A DNA stretch of 64,000 bases from Cinclus cinclus (taxonomy: Eukaryota > Chordata > Aves > Passeriformes > Cinclidae): the NCBI RefSeq assembly GCF_963662255.1, contig NW_026912156.1, positions 1 to 64,000 of the forward strand. Direction: 5' to 3'. Below the pieces are notes generated by a model. That model worked only from the letters and a program-made list of their open reading frames with translations, was not told where the DNA came from and ran no database searches. This document shows positions 37,978 to 50,100 of this stretch, in pieces. Each line of letters begins with the position of its first letter. The stretch's first letter is position 1. The position numbers and the translations under genes were made by a program.

Positions 37978-40900
37978 CTACAAAAATTCCATAAGGACGA
38001 GGATTTCTCCCAGACCAAAGCTGCCCCCTCCTCCAAACCTGGCTGCCATCGGAGGCCCAAACGCGCCCCACAAAATGACATCTGCATTGAGGGTTCTTGA
38101 GTTTGGCTTCTTGGGGAAAAGTGCCTCCTTTCGGAGCCAACTTGCCTAACTTGCCTGTGGCCCATCCTGGGCTTTTGCTACAAAAATTCCATAAGGACGA
38201 GGATTTCTCCCAGACCAAAGCTGCCCCCTCCTCCAAACCTGGCTGCCATCGGAGGCCCAAACGCGCCCTACAAAATGACATCTGCATTGTGGGTTCTTGA
38301 GTTTGGCTTCTTGGGCGAAAGTGCCTCCTTTCAAAGCAACTTGCCTAACTTGCCTGCGGCCCATGCGGGGTTTTTGCCTACAAAAATTCCATAAGGACGA
38401 GGATTTCTCCCAGACCAAAGCTGCCCCCTCCTCCAAACCTGGCTGCCATCGGAGGCCGAAACGTGCCCTACAAAATGACATCTGCCAAGTGGGCTCTTGA
38501 GTTTGACTTCTTGGGAGGAAGTACCTCCTTTCAAAGCCAACTTGCCTGCGGCCCGTCCTGGGCTTTTGCCTACAAAAATTCCATAAGGACGAGGATTTCT
38601 CCCAGACCAAAGCTGCCCCCTCCTCCAAACCTGGCTGCCATCGGAGGCCCAAACGCGCCCCACAAAATGACTTCTGCATTTGAGGGTTCTTGAGTTTGGC
38701 TTCTTGGGGAAAAGTGCCTCCTTTCGGAGTCAACTTGCCTAACTTGCCTGCGGCCCATGTGGGGTTTTTGCCTACAAAAATTCCATAAGGACGAGGATTT
38801 CTCCCAGACCAAAGCTGCCCCCTCCTCCAAACCTGGCTGCCATCGGAGGCCCAAACGCGCCCTACAAAATGACATCTGCCAAGTGGGCTCTTGAGTTTGG
38901 CTTTCTGGGGAAAAGTGCCTCCTTTCGGAGTCAACTTGCCTGCGGCTCATGCAGGGGTTTTGCCTACAAAAATTCCATAAGGACGAGGATTTCTCCCAGA
39001 CCAAAGCTGCCCCCTCCTCCAAACCTGGCTGCCATCGGAGGCCCAAACGCGCCCTACAAAATGACACCTGCCAAGTGGGCTCTTGAGTTTGGCTTCTTGG
39101 GGAAAAGTGCCTCCTTTCGGAGTCAACTTGCCGGCGGCCCATGCAGGGCTTTTGCCTACAAAAATTCCATAAGGACGAGGATTTCTCCCAGAACAAAGCT
39201 GCCCCCTCCTCCAAACCTGGCTGCCATCGGAGGCCCAAAAGCGCCCTACAAAATGACATCTGCATTGTGGGTTCTTGAGTTTGGCTTCTTGGGGAAAAGT
39301 GACTCCTTTCGGAGCCAACTTGCCTAACTTGCCTGCGGCCCGTCCTGGGCTTTTGAGTACAAAAATTCCATAAGGACGAGGATTTCTCCCAGACCAAAGC
39401 TGCCCCCTCCTCCAAACCTGGCTGCCATCGGAGGCCCAAACGCGCCCTACAAAATGACACCTGCCAAGTGGGCTCTTGAGTTTGGCTTCTTGGGGAAAAG
39501 TGCCTCCTTTCAAAGCCAACTTGCCTAACTTGCCTGCGGCCCGTCCTGGGCTTTTGCCTACAAAAATTCCAGAAGGACAAGGATTTCTCCCAGACCAAAG
39601 CTGCTCCCTCCTCCAAACCTGGCTGCCATCGGAGGCCCAAACGCGCCCTACAAAATGACATCTGCCAAGTGGGCTCTTGAGTTTGGCTTCTTGGGGAAAA
39701 GTGACTCCTTTCAAAACCAACTTGCCTGCGTCCCGTCCCGGACGTTTGCTACAAAAATTCCATAAGGACGAGGATTTCTCCCAGACCAAAGCTGCCCCCT
39801 CCGCCAAACCTGGCTGCCATCGGAGGCCCAAACGCGCCCTACAAAATGACATCTGCCAAGCGGGCTCTTGAGTTTGGCTTCTTGGGGAAAAGTGCCTCCT
39901 TTCGGAGTCAACTTGCCGGCGGCCCATGCAGGGCTTTTGCCTCCAAAAATTCCATAAGGACGAGGATTTCTCCCAGACCAAAGCTGCACCCTCCTCCAAA
40001 CCTGGCTGCCATCGGAGGCCCAAACGCGCCCTACAAAATGACACCTGCCAAGTGGGCTCTTGAGTTTGGCTTCTTGGGGAAAAGTGCCTCCTTTCGGAGC
40101 CAACTTGCCTAACTAGCCTGCGGCCTGTGCTGGGCTTTTGCCTACAAAAATTCCATAAGGACGAGGATTTCTCCCAGACCAAAGCTGCCCCCTCCTCCAA
40201 ACCTGGCTGCCATCAGAGGCCCAAACGCGCCCTACAAAATGACATCTGCCAAGTGGGCTCTTGAGTTTGGCTTCTTGGGGAAAAGTGCCTCCTTTCGGAG
40301 CCAAATTGCCTAACTTGCCTGCGGCCCGTCCTGGGCTTTTGCCTCCAAAAATTCCATAAGGACGAGGATTTCTCCCAGACCAAAGCTGCCCCCTCCTCCA
40401 AACCTGGCTGCCATCGGAGGCCCAAACGCGCCCCACAAAATGACATCTGCATTGAGGGTTCTTGAGTTTGGCTTCTTGGGGAAAAGTGCCTCCTTTCGGA
40501 GTCAACTTGCCTGCGGCCCATGCAGGGCTTTTGCCTACAAAAATTCCAGAAGGACGAGGATTTCTCCCAGACCAAAGCTGCCCCCTCCTCCAAACCTGGC
40601 TGCCATCGGAGGCCCAAACGTGCCCTACAAAATGACACCTGCCAAATGGGCTCTTGAGTTTGGCTTCTTGGGTGGAAGTGCCTCCTTTCAAAGCCAACTT
40701 GCCTGCGGCCCGTCCTGGGCTTTTGCCTCCAAAAATTCCAGAAGGACGAGGATTTCTCCCAGACCAAAGCTGCCCCCTCCTCCAAACCTGGCTGCCATCG
40801 GAGGCCCAAACGCGCCCTACAAAATGACATTTGCCAAGTGGGCTCTTGAGTTTGGCTTCTTGCGGAAAAGTGCCTCCTTTCAAAGCCAACTTGCCTAACT

Positions 40901-41147
40901 AGCCTGCGGGCCGTGCTGGGCTTTTGACTACAAAAATTCCATAAGGACGAGGATTTCTCCCAGACCAAAGCTGCCCCCTCCTCCAAACCTGGCTGCCATC
41001 GGAGGCCCAAACGCGCCCCACAAAATGACATCTGCATTGAGGGTTCTTGAGTTTGGCTTCTTGGGGAAAAGTGCCTCCTTTCGGAGCCAACTTGCCTAAC
41101 TTGCCTGCGGCCCGTCCTGGGCTTTTGCCTCCAAAAATTCCAGAAGG
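37978..41147 (+). repeat. Mosaic block: partner of 29,557-31,980, then partner of 44,748-46,425
   Basis: Positions 37,884-40,401 repeat 29,463-31,980 (offset 8,421). An overlapping stretch, about 39,470-41,230, recurs at 44,748-46,507 at offset 5,278, changing to 5,277 after about 40,710 where the later copy lost one C. The overlap of the two relationships shows that successive amplification events used different block limits. Confidence 0.8.
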
Positions 41148-41922
41148 ACGAGGATTTCTCCCAGACCAAAGCTGCCCCCTCCTCCAAACCTGGCTGCCAT
41201 CGGAGGCCCAAACTTGCCCTACAAAATGACACCTGCCAAGTGGGCTCTTGAGTTTGGCTTCTTGGGGAAAAGTGACTCCTTTCAAAACCAACTTGCCTGT
41301 GTCCCGTCCCGGGCTTTTGCTACAAAAATTCCAGGAGGACGAGGATTTCTCCCAGACCAAAGCTGCCCCCTCCTCCAAACCTGGCTGCCATCGGAGGCCC
41401 AAACGCGCCCCACAAAATGACATCTGCATTGAGGGTTCTTGAGTTTGGCTTCTTGGGGAAAAGTGCCTCCTTTCGGAGCCAACTTGCCTAACTTGCCTGC
41501 GGCCCGTCCTGGGCTTTTGCCTCCAAAAATTCCATAAGGACGAGGATTTCTCCCAGGCCAAAGCTGCCCCCTCCTCCAAACCTGGCTGCCATCGGAGGCC
41601 CAAACTTGCCCTACAAAATGACACCTGCCAAGTGGGCTCTTGAGTTTGGCTTCTTGGGGAAAAGTGACTCCTTTCAAAACCAACTTGCCTGTGTCCCGTC
41701 CCGGGCTTTTGCTACAAAAATTCCATAAGGACGAGGATTTCTCCCAGACCAAAGCAGCCCCCTCCTCCAAACCTGGCTGCCATCGGAGGCCCAAACGTGC
41801 CCTACAAAATGACATCTGCCAAGTGGGCTCTTGAGTTTGGCTTCTTGGGTGGAAGTACCTCCTTTCAAAGCCAACTTGCCTGCGGCCCGTCCTGGGCTTT
41901 TGCCTACAAAAATTCCATAAGG
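41148..41922 (+). repeat. Local two-monomer (392 bp) tandem duplication
   Basis: Landmarks at 41,147, 41,338, 41,539, 41,730 and 41,922 give spacings of 191, 201, 191 and 192. A 201-base unit with ctgcattgagggttcttg followed by a 191-base subtype unit with cccaaacttgccctac occurs twice in a row here. The corresponding place near 46,500 has only one pair, so the offset changes from 5,277 to 4,885 across it. The two copies differ in ccaggagg against ccataagg, and in agaccaaag against aggccaaag. Confidence 0.82.
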
Positions 41923-43100
41923 ATGAGGATTTCTCCCAGACCAAAGCTGCCCCCTCCTCCAAACCTGGCTGCCATCGGAGGCCCAAACGTGCCCTACAAA
42001 ATGACACCTGCCAAGTGGGCTCTTGAGTTTGGCTTCTTGGGTGGAAGTACCTCCTTTCAAAGCCAACTTGCCTGCGGCCGGTCCTGGGCTTTTGCCTCCA
42101 AAAATTCCATAAGGACGAGGATTTCTCCCAGACCAAAGCTGCCCCCTCCTCCAAACCTGGCTGCCATTGGAGGCCCAAACGCGCCCTACAAAATGACACC
42201 TGCCAAGTGGGCTCTTGAGTTTGGCTTCTTGGGGGAAAGTGCCTCCTTTCAAAGCCAACTTCCCTAACTAGCCTGCGGCCCGTGCTGGGCTTTAGACTAC
42301 AAAAATTCCATAAGGACGAGGATTTCTCCCAGACCAAAGCTGCCCCCTCCTCCAAACCTGGCTGCCATCAGAGGCCCAAATGCGCCCCACAAAATGACAT
42401 CTGCCAAGTGGGCTCTTGAGTTTGGCTTCTTGGGGAAAAGTGCCTCCTTTCGGAGCCAACTTGCCTAACTTTCCTGCGGCCCGTCCTGGGCTTTTGCCTC
42501 CAAAAATTCCAGAAGGACGAGGATTTCTCCCAGACCAAAGCTGCCCCCTCCTCCAAACCTGGCTGCCATCGGAGGCCCAAACGCGCCCCACAAAATGACA
42601 CCTGCATTGAGGGTTCTTGAGTTTGGCTTCCTGGGGAAAAGTGCCTCCTTTCGGACTCAAGTTGCCTGCGGCCCATGCAGGGCTTTTGCCTACAAAAATT
42701 CCAGAAGGACGAGGATTTCTCCCAGACCAAAGCTGCCCCCTCCTCCAAACCTGGCTGCCATCGGAGGCCCAAACGTGCCCTACAAACTGACACCTGCCAA
42801 GTGGGCTCTTGAGTTTGGCTTCTTGGGTGGAAGTGCCTCCTTTCAAAGCCAACTTGCCTGGGGCCGGTCCTGGGCTTTTGCCTACAAAAATTCCATAAGG
42901 ACGAGGATTTCTCCCAGACCAAAGCTGCCCCCTCCTCCAAACCTGGCTGCCATCGGAGGCCCAAACGCGCCCTACAAAATGACATCTGCCAAGTGGGCTC
43001 TTGAGATTGGCTTCTTGCGGAAAAGTGCCTCCTTTCAAAGCCAACTTGGCTAACTAGCCTGCGGCCCGAGCTGGGCTTTAGACTACAAAAATTCCATAAG
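41923..43100 (+). repeat. Older relative of the start of the 31-monomer repeat
   Basis: About 41,600-42,780 recurs at 46,485-47,665 (offset 4,885). From about 42,960 onward the offset to the next copy is 4,693, because one 192-base unit (with tacaaactgacacc and ttgcctggggccgg) is missing from the later copies. The marker taactttcctgcgg at 42,471 reappears at 47,355, 52,826 and 58,890, and gagattggcttc at 43,003 reappears at 47,696, 53,167 and 59,231. This block therefore shares ancestry with the 31-monomer repeat. Confidence 0.8.
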
Positions 43101-43482
43101 GACGAGGATTTCTCCCAGACCAAAGCTGCCCCCTCCTCCAAACCTGGCTGACATCGGAGGCCCAAACGCACCCTAGAAAATGACACCTGCCAAGTGGGCT
43201 CTTGAGTTTGGCTTCTTGGGGAAAAGTGACTCCTTTCAAAACCAACTTGCCTGCGTCCCGTCCCGGGCTTTTGCTACAAAAATTCCATAAGGACGAGGAT
43301 TCCTCCCAGACCAAAGCTGCCCCCTCCTCCAAACCTGGCTGACATCGGAGGCCCAAACGCACCCTAGAAAATGACACCTGCCAAGTGGGCTCTTGAGTTT
43401 GGCTTCTTGGGGAAAAGTGACTCCTTTCAAAACCAACTTGCCTGCGTCCCGTCCCGGGCTTTTGCTACAAAAATTCCATAAG
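43101..43482 (+). repeat. Adjacent duplicated 191-bp units
   Basis: Landmarks at 43,101, 43,292 and 43,483 give two consecutive 191-base subtype units with the same spellings (acgcaccctagaaaatg, gtgactcc, gcgtcccgtcccggg). The same doublet is at 53,265-53,646 and 59,329-59,710. The intervening HOR copy at 47,794 has a single 191-base unit. Confidence 0.87.
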
Positions 43483-46400
43483 GACGAGGATTCCTCCCAG
43501 ACCAAAGCTGCCCCCTCCTCCAAACCTGGCTGCCATCGGAAGCCCAAACGCGCCCTACAAAATGACATCTGCCAAGTGGGCTCTTGAGTTTGGCTTTCTG
43601 GGGAAAAGTGCCTCCTTTCGAAGCCAACTTGCCTGCGGCTCATGCAGGGGTTTTGCCTACAAAAATTCCATAAGGACGAGGATTTCTCCCAGACCAAAGC
43701 TGCCCCCTCCTCCAAACCTGGCTGCCATCGGAGGCCCAAACGTGCCCTACAAAATGACACCTGCCAAGTGGGCTCTTGAGTTTGGCTTCTTGGGGAAAAT
43801 TGCCTCCTTTCGGAGTCAACTTGCCGGCGGCCCATGCAGGGCTTTTGCCTACAAAAATTCCATAAGGACGAGGATTCCTCCCAGACCAAAGCTGCCCCCT
43901 CCGCCAAACCTGGCTGCCATCGGAGGCCCAAACGCGCCCTACAAAATGACATCGGCCAAGCGGGCTCTTGAGTTTGGCTTCTTGAGGAAAAGTGCCTGCT
44001 TTCGGAGTCAACTTGCCGGCGGCCCATGCAGGGCTTTTGCCTCCAAAAATTCCATAAGGACGAGGATTTCTCCCAGACCAAAGCTGCCCCCCCCTCCAAA
44101 CCTGGCTGCCATCGGAGGCCCAAACGCGCCCTACAAAATGACACCTGCCAAGTGGGCTCTTGAGTTTGGCTTCTTGGGGAAAAGTGCCTCCTTTCGGAGC
44201 CAAATTGCCTAACTTGCCTGCGGCCCGTCCTGGGCTTTTGCCTCCAAAAATTCCATAAGGACGAGGATTTCTCCCAGACCAAAGCTGCCCCCTCCTCCAA
44301 ACCTGGCTGCCATCGGAGGCCCAAACGTGCCCTACAAAATGACACCTGCCAAGTGGGCTCTTGAGTTTGGCTTCTTGGGTGGAAGTGCCTCCTTTCGGAG
44401 TCAACTTGCCTGCGGCCCATGCAGGGCTTTTGCCTCCAAAAATTCCATAAGGACGAGGATTTCTCCCAGACCAAAGCTGCCCCCTCCTCCAAACCTGGCT
44501 GCCATCGGAGGCCCAAACGCGCCCTACAAAATGACATCTGCATTGTGGGTTCTTGAGTTTGGCTTCTTGGGGAAAAGTGACTCCTTTCGGAGCCAACTTG
44601 CCTAACTTGCCTGCGGCCCGTCCTGGGCTTTTGAGTACAAAAATTCCAGAAGGACGAGGATTTCTCCCAGACCAAAGCTGCCCCCTCCTCCAAACCTGGC
44701 TGCCATCGGAGGCCCAAACGCGCCCTACAAAATGACACCTGCCAAGTGGGCTCTTGAGTTTGGCTTCTTGGGGAAAAGTGCCTCCTTTCAAAGCCAACGT
44801 GCCTAACTTGCCTGCGGCCCGTCCTGGGCTTTTGCCTACAAAAATTCCAGAAGGACAAGGATTTCTCCCAGACCAAATCTGCTCCCTCCTCCAAACCTGG
44901 CTGCCATCGGAGGCCCAAACGCGCCCTACAAAATGACATCTGCCAAGTGGGCTCTTGAGTTTGGCTTCTTGGGGAAAAGTGCCTCCTTTCAAAACCAACT
45001 TGCCTGCGTCCCGTCCCGGACGATTGCTACAAAAATTCCATAAGGACGAGGATTCCTCCCAGACGAAAGCTGCCCCCTCCGCCAAACCTGGCTGCCATCG
45101 GAGGCCCAAACGCGCCCTACAAAATGACATCTGCCAAGTGGGCTCTTGAGTTTGGCTTCTTGGGGAAAAGTGCCTCCTTTCGGAGTCAACTTGCCGGCGG
45201 CCCATGCAGGGCTTTTGCCTCCAAAAATTCCATAAGGACGAGGATTTCTCCCAGACCAAAGCTGCCCCCTCCTCCAAACCTGGCTGCCATCGGAGGCCCA
45301 AACGCGCCCTACAAAATGACACCTGCCAAGTGGGCTCTTGAGTTTGGCTTCTTGGGGAAAAGTGCCTCCTTTCGGAGCCAACTTGCCTAACTAGCCTGCG
45401 GCCTGTGCTGGGCTTTTGCCTACAAAAATTCCATAAGGACGAGGATTTCTCCCAGACCAAAGCTGCCCCCTCCTCCAAACCTGGCTGCCATCAGAGGCCC
45501 AAACGCGCCCTACAAAATGACATCTGCCAAGTGGGCTCTTGAGTTTGGCTTCTTGGGGAAAAGTGCCTCCTTTCGGAGCCAAATTGCCTAACTTGCCTGC
45601 GGCCCGTCCTGGGCTTTTGCCTCCAAAAATTCCATAAGGACGAGGATTTCTCCCAGACCAAAGCTGCCCCCTCCTCCAAACTTGGCTGCCATCGGAGGCC
45701 CAAACGCGCCCCACAAAATGACACCTGCCAAGTGGGCTCTTGAGTTTGGCTTCTTGGGGAAAAGTGCCTCCTTTCGGAGTCAACTTGCCTGCGGCCCATG
45801 CAGAGCTTTTGCCTACAAAAATTCCAGAAGGACGAGGATTTCTCCCAGACCAAAGCTGCCCCCTCCTCCAAACCTGGCTGCCATCGGAGGCCCAAACGTG
45901 CCCTACAAAATGACACCTGCCAAATGGGCTCTTGAGTTTGGCTTCTTGGGTGGAAGTGCCTCCTTTCAAAGCCAACTTGCCTGCGGCCCGTCCTGGGCTT
46001 TTGCTACAAAAATTCCATAAGGACAAGGATTTCTCCCAGACCAAAGCTGCCCCCTCCTCCAAACCTGGCTGCCATCGGAGGCCCAAACGCGCCCTACAAA
46101 ATGACATTTGCCAAGTGGGCTCTTGAGTTTGGCTTCTTGCGGAAAAGTGCCTCCTTTCAAAGCCAACTTGCCTAACTAGCCTGCGGCCCGTGCTGGGCTT
46201 TTGACTACAAAAATTCCATAAGGACGAGGATTTCTCCCAGACCAAAGCTGCCCCCTCCTCCAAACCTGGCTGCCATCGGAGGCCCAAACGCGCCCCACAA
46301 AATGACATCTGCATTGAGGGTTCTTGAGTTTGGCTTCTTGGGGAAAAGTGCCTCCTTTCGGAGCCAACTTGCCTCACTTGCCTGCGGCCCGTCCTGGGCT

Positions 46401-47199
46401 TTTGCCTCCAAAAATTCCAGAAGGACGAGGATTTCTCCCAGGCCAAAGCTGCCCCCTCCTCCAAACCTGGCTGCCATCGGAGGCCCAAACTTGCCCTACA
46501 AAATGACACCTGCCAAGTGGGCTCTTGAGTTTGGCTTCTTGGGGAAAAGTGACTCCTTTCAAAACCAACTTGCCTGTGTCCCGTCCCGGGCTTTTGCTAC
46601 AAAAATTCCAGAAGGACGAGGATTTCTCCCAGACCAAAGCTGCCCCCTCCTCCAAACCTGGCTGCCATCGGAGGCCCAAACGCGCCCCACAAAATGACAT
46701 CTGCCAAGTGGGCTCTTGAGTTTGGCTTCTTGGGTGGAAGTACCTACTTTCAAAGCCAACTTGCCTGCGGCCCGTCCTGGGCTTTTGCCTACAAAAATTC
46801 CATAAGGATGAGGATTTCTCCCAGACCAAAGCTGCCCCCTCCTCCAAACCTGGCTGCCATCGGAGGCCCAAACGTGCCCTACAAAATGACACCTGCCAAG
46901 TGGGCTCTTGAGTTTGGCTTCTTGGGTGGAAGTACCTCCTTTCAAAGCCAACTTGCCTGCGGCCGGTCCTGGGCTTTTGCCTCCAAAAATTCCATAAGGA
47001 CGAGGATTTCTCCCAGACCAAAGCTGCCCCCTCCTCCAAACCTGGCTGCCATTGGAGGCCCAAACGCGCCCTACAAAATGACACCTGCCAAGTGGGCTCT
47101 TGAGTTTGGCTTCTTGGGGGAAAGTGCCTCCTTTCAAAGCCAACATGCCAAACTAGCCTGCGGCCCGTGCTGGGCTTTAGACTACAAAAATTCCATAAG
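43483..47199 (+). repeat. Mosaic block linking the 39-kb and 47-kb regions
   Basis: The first kilobase (to about 44,500) matches 47,985-49,000 at offset 4,502. From 44,748 it matches 39,470 onward, and from about 46,485 it matches 41,600 onward (offset 4,885). The ggacaaggat marker unit is at 44,854, its last occurrence in this form in the window. Private spellings include agacgaaagc (45,062), gcctcacttgcc (46,371) and ccccccccctcc-like lengthening of the C tract near 44,089. Only monomers are present. Confidence 0.78.
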
Positions 47200-50100
47200 G
47201 ACGAGGATTTCTCCCAGACCAAAGCTGCCCCCTCCTCCAAACCTGGCTGCCATCAGAGGCCCAAATGCGCCCCACAAAATAACATCTGCCAAGTGGGCTC
47301 TTGAGTTTGGCTTCTTGGGGAAAAGTGCCTCCTTTCGGAGCCAACTTGCCTAACTTTCCTGCGGCCCGTCCTGGGCTTTTGCCTCCAAAAATTCCAGAAG
47401 GACGAGGATTTCTCCCAGACCAAAGCTGCCCCCTCCTCCAAACCTGGCTGCCATCGGAGGCCCAAACGCGCCCCACAAAATGACACCTGCATTGAGGGTT
47501 CTTGAGTTTGGCTTCCTGGGGAAAAGTGCCTCCTTTCGGAGTCAACTTGCCTGCGGCCCATGCAGGGCTTTTGCCTACAAAAATTCCAGAAGGACGAGGA
47601 TTTCTCCCAGACCAAAGCTGCCCCCTCCTCCAAACCTGGCTGCCATCGGAGGCCCAAACGCGCCCTACAAAATGACATCTGCCAAGTGGGCTCTTGAGAT
47701 TGGCTTCTTGCGGAAAAGTGCCTCCTTTCAAAGCCAACTTGGCTAACTAGCCTGCGGCCCGTGCTGGGCTTTAGACTACAAAAATTCCATAAGGACGAGG
47801 ATTTCTCCCAGACCAAAGCTGCCCCCTCCTCCAAACCTGGCTGACATCGGAGGCCCAAACGCACCCTAGAAAATGACACCTGCCAAGTGGGCTCTTGAGT
47901 TTGGCTTCTTGGGGAAAAGTGACTCCTTTCAAAACCAACTTGCCTGCGTCCCGTCCCGGGCTTTTGCTACAAAAATTCCATAAGGACGAGGATTCCTCCC
48001 AGAGCAAAGCTGCCCCCTCCTCCAAACCTGGCTGCCATCGGAAGCCCAAACGCGCCCTACAAAATGACATCTGCCAAGTGGGCTCTTGAGTTTGGCTTTC
48101 TGGGGAAAAGTGCCTCCTTTCGGAGTCAACTTGCCTGCGGCTCATGCATGGGTTTTGCCTACAAAAATTCCATAAGGACGAGGATTTCTCCCAGACCAAA
48201 GCTGCCCCCTCCTCCAAACCTGGCTGCCATCGGAGGCCCAAACGCGCCCTACAAAATGACACCTGCCAAGTGGGCTCTTGAGTTTGGCTTCTTGGGGAAA
48301 ATTGCCTCCTTTCGGAGTCAACTTGCCGGCGGCCCATGCAGGGCTTTTGCCTACAAAAATTCCATAAGGACGAGGATTCCTCCCAGACCAAAGCTGCCCC
48401 CTCCGCCAAACCTGGCTGCCATCGGAGGCCCAAACGCGCCCTACAAAATGACATCTGCCAAGCGGGCTCTTGAGTTTGGCTTCTTGAGGAAAAGTGCCTG
48501 CTTTCGGAGTCAACTTGCCGGCGGCCCATGCAGGGCTTTTGCCTCCAAAAATTCCATAAGGATGAGGATTTCTCCCAGACCAAAGCTGCCCCCTCCTCCA
48601 AACCTGGCTGCCATCGGAGGCCCAAACGCGCCCTACAAAATGACACCTGCCAAGTGGGCTCTTGAGTTTGGCTTCTTGGGGAAAAGTGCCTCCTTTCGGA
48701 GCCAAATTGCCTAACTTGCCTGCGGCCCGTCCTGGGCTTTTGCCTCCAAAAATTCCAGAAGGACGAGGATTTCTCCCAGGCCAAAGCTGCCCCCTCCTCC
48801 AAACCTGGCTGCCATCGGAGGCCCAAACGTGCCCTACAAAATGACACCTGCCAAGTGGGCTCTTGAGTTTGGCTTCTTGGGTGGAAGTGCCTCCTTTCGG
48901 AGTCAACTTGCCTGCGGCCCATGCAGGGCTTTTGCCTCCAAAAATTCCATAAGGACGAGGATTTCTCCCAGACCAAAGCTGCCCCCTCCTCCAAACCTGG
49001 CTGCCATTGGAGGCCCAAACGTGCCCTACAAAATGACACCTGCCAAGTGGGCTCTTGAGTTTGGCTTCTTGGGTGGAAGTGCCTCCTTTCAAAGCCAACT
49101 TGCCTGCGGCCCGTCCTGGGCTTTTGCCTACAAAAATTCCATAAGGACGAGGATTTCTCCCAGACCAAAGCTGCCCCCTCCTCCAAACCTGGCTGCCATC
49201 GGAGGCCCAAACGCGCCCTACAAAATGACATCTGCCAAGTGGGCTCTTGAGTTTGGCTTCTTGGGGAAAAGTGCCTCCTTTCGGAGCCAACTTGCCTAAC
49301 TTGCCTGCGGCCCGTCCTGGGCTTTTGCCTCCAAAAATTCCATAAGGACGAGGATTTCTCCCAGACCAAAGCTGCCCCCTCCTCCAAACCTGGCTGCCAT
49401 CGGAGGCCCAAACGCGCCCTACAAAATGACATCTGCATTGTGGGTTCTTGAGTTTGGCTTCTTGGGCGAAAGTGCCTCCTTTCAAAGCAACTTGCCTAAC
49501 TTGCCTGCGGCCCATGCGGGGTTTTTGCCTACAAAAATTCCATAAGGACGAGGATTTCTCCCAGACCAAAGCTGCCCCCTCCTCCAAACCTGGCTGCCAT
49601 CGGACGCCGAAACGTGCCCTACAAAATGACATCTGCCAAGTGGGCTCTTGAGTTTGGCTTCTTGGGTGGAAGTACCTCCTTTCAAAGCCAACTTGCCTGC
49701 GGCCCGTCCTGGGCTTTTGCCTACAAAAATTCCATAAGGACGAGGATTTCTCCCAGACCAAAGCTGCCCCCTCCTCCAAACCTGGCTGCCATCGGAGGCC
49801 CAAACGCGCCCTACAAAATGACATCTGCCAAGTGGGCTCTTGAGTTTGGCTTCTTGCGGAAAAGTGCCTCCTTTCAAAGCCAACTTGCCTAACTAGCCTG
49901 CGGCCCGTGCTGGGCTTTAGACTACAAAAATTCCATAAGGACGAGGATTTCTCCCAGACCAAAGCTGCCCCCTCCTCCAAACCTGGCTGCCATCGGAGGC
50001 CCAAACGCGCCCCACAAAATGACATCTGCATTTGAGGGTTCTTGAGTTTGGCTTCTTGGGGAAAAGTGCCTCCTTTCGGAGTCAACTTGCCTAACTTGCC

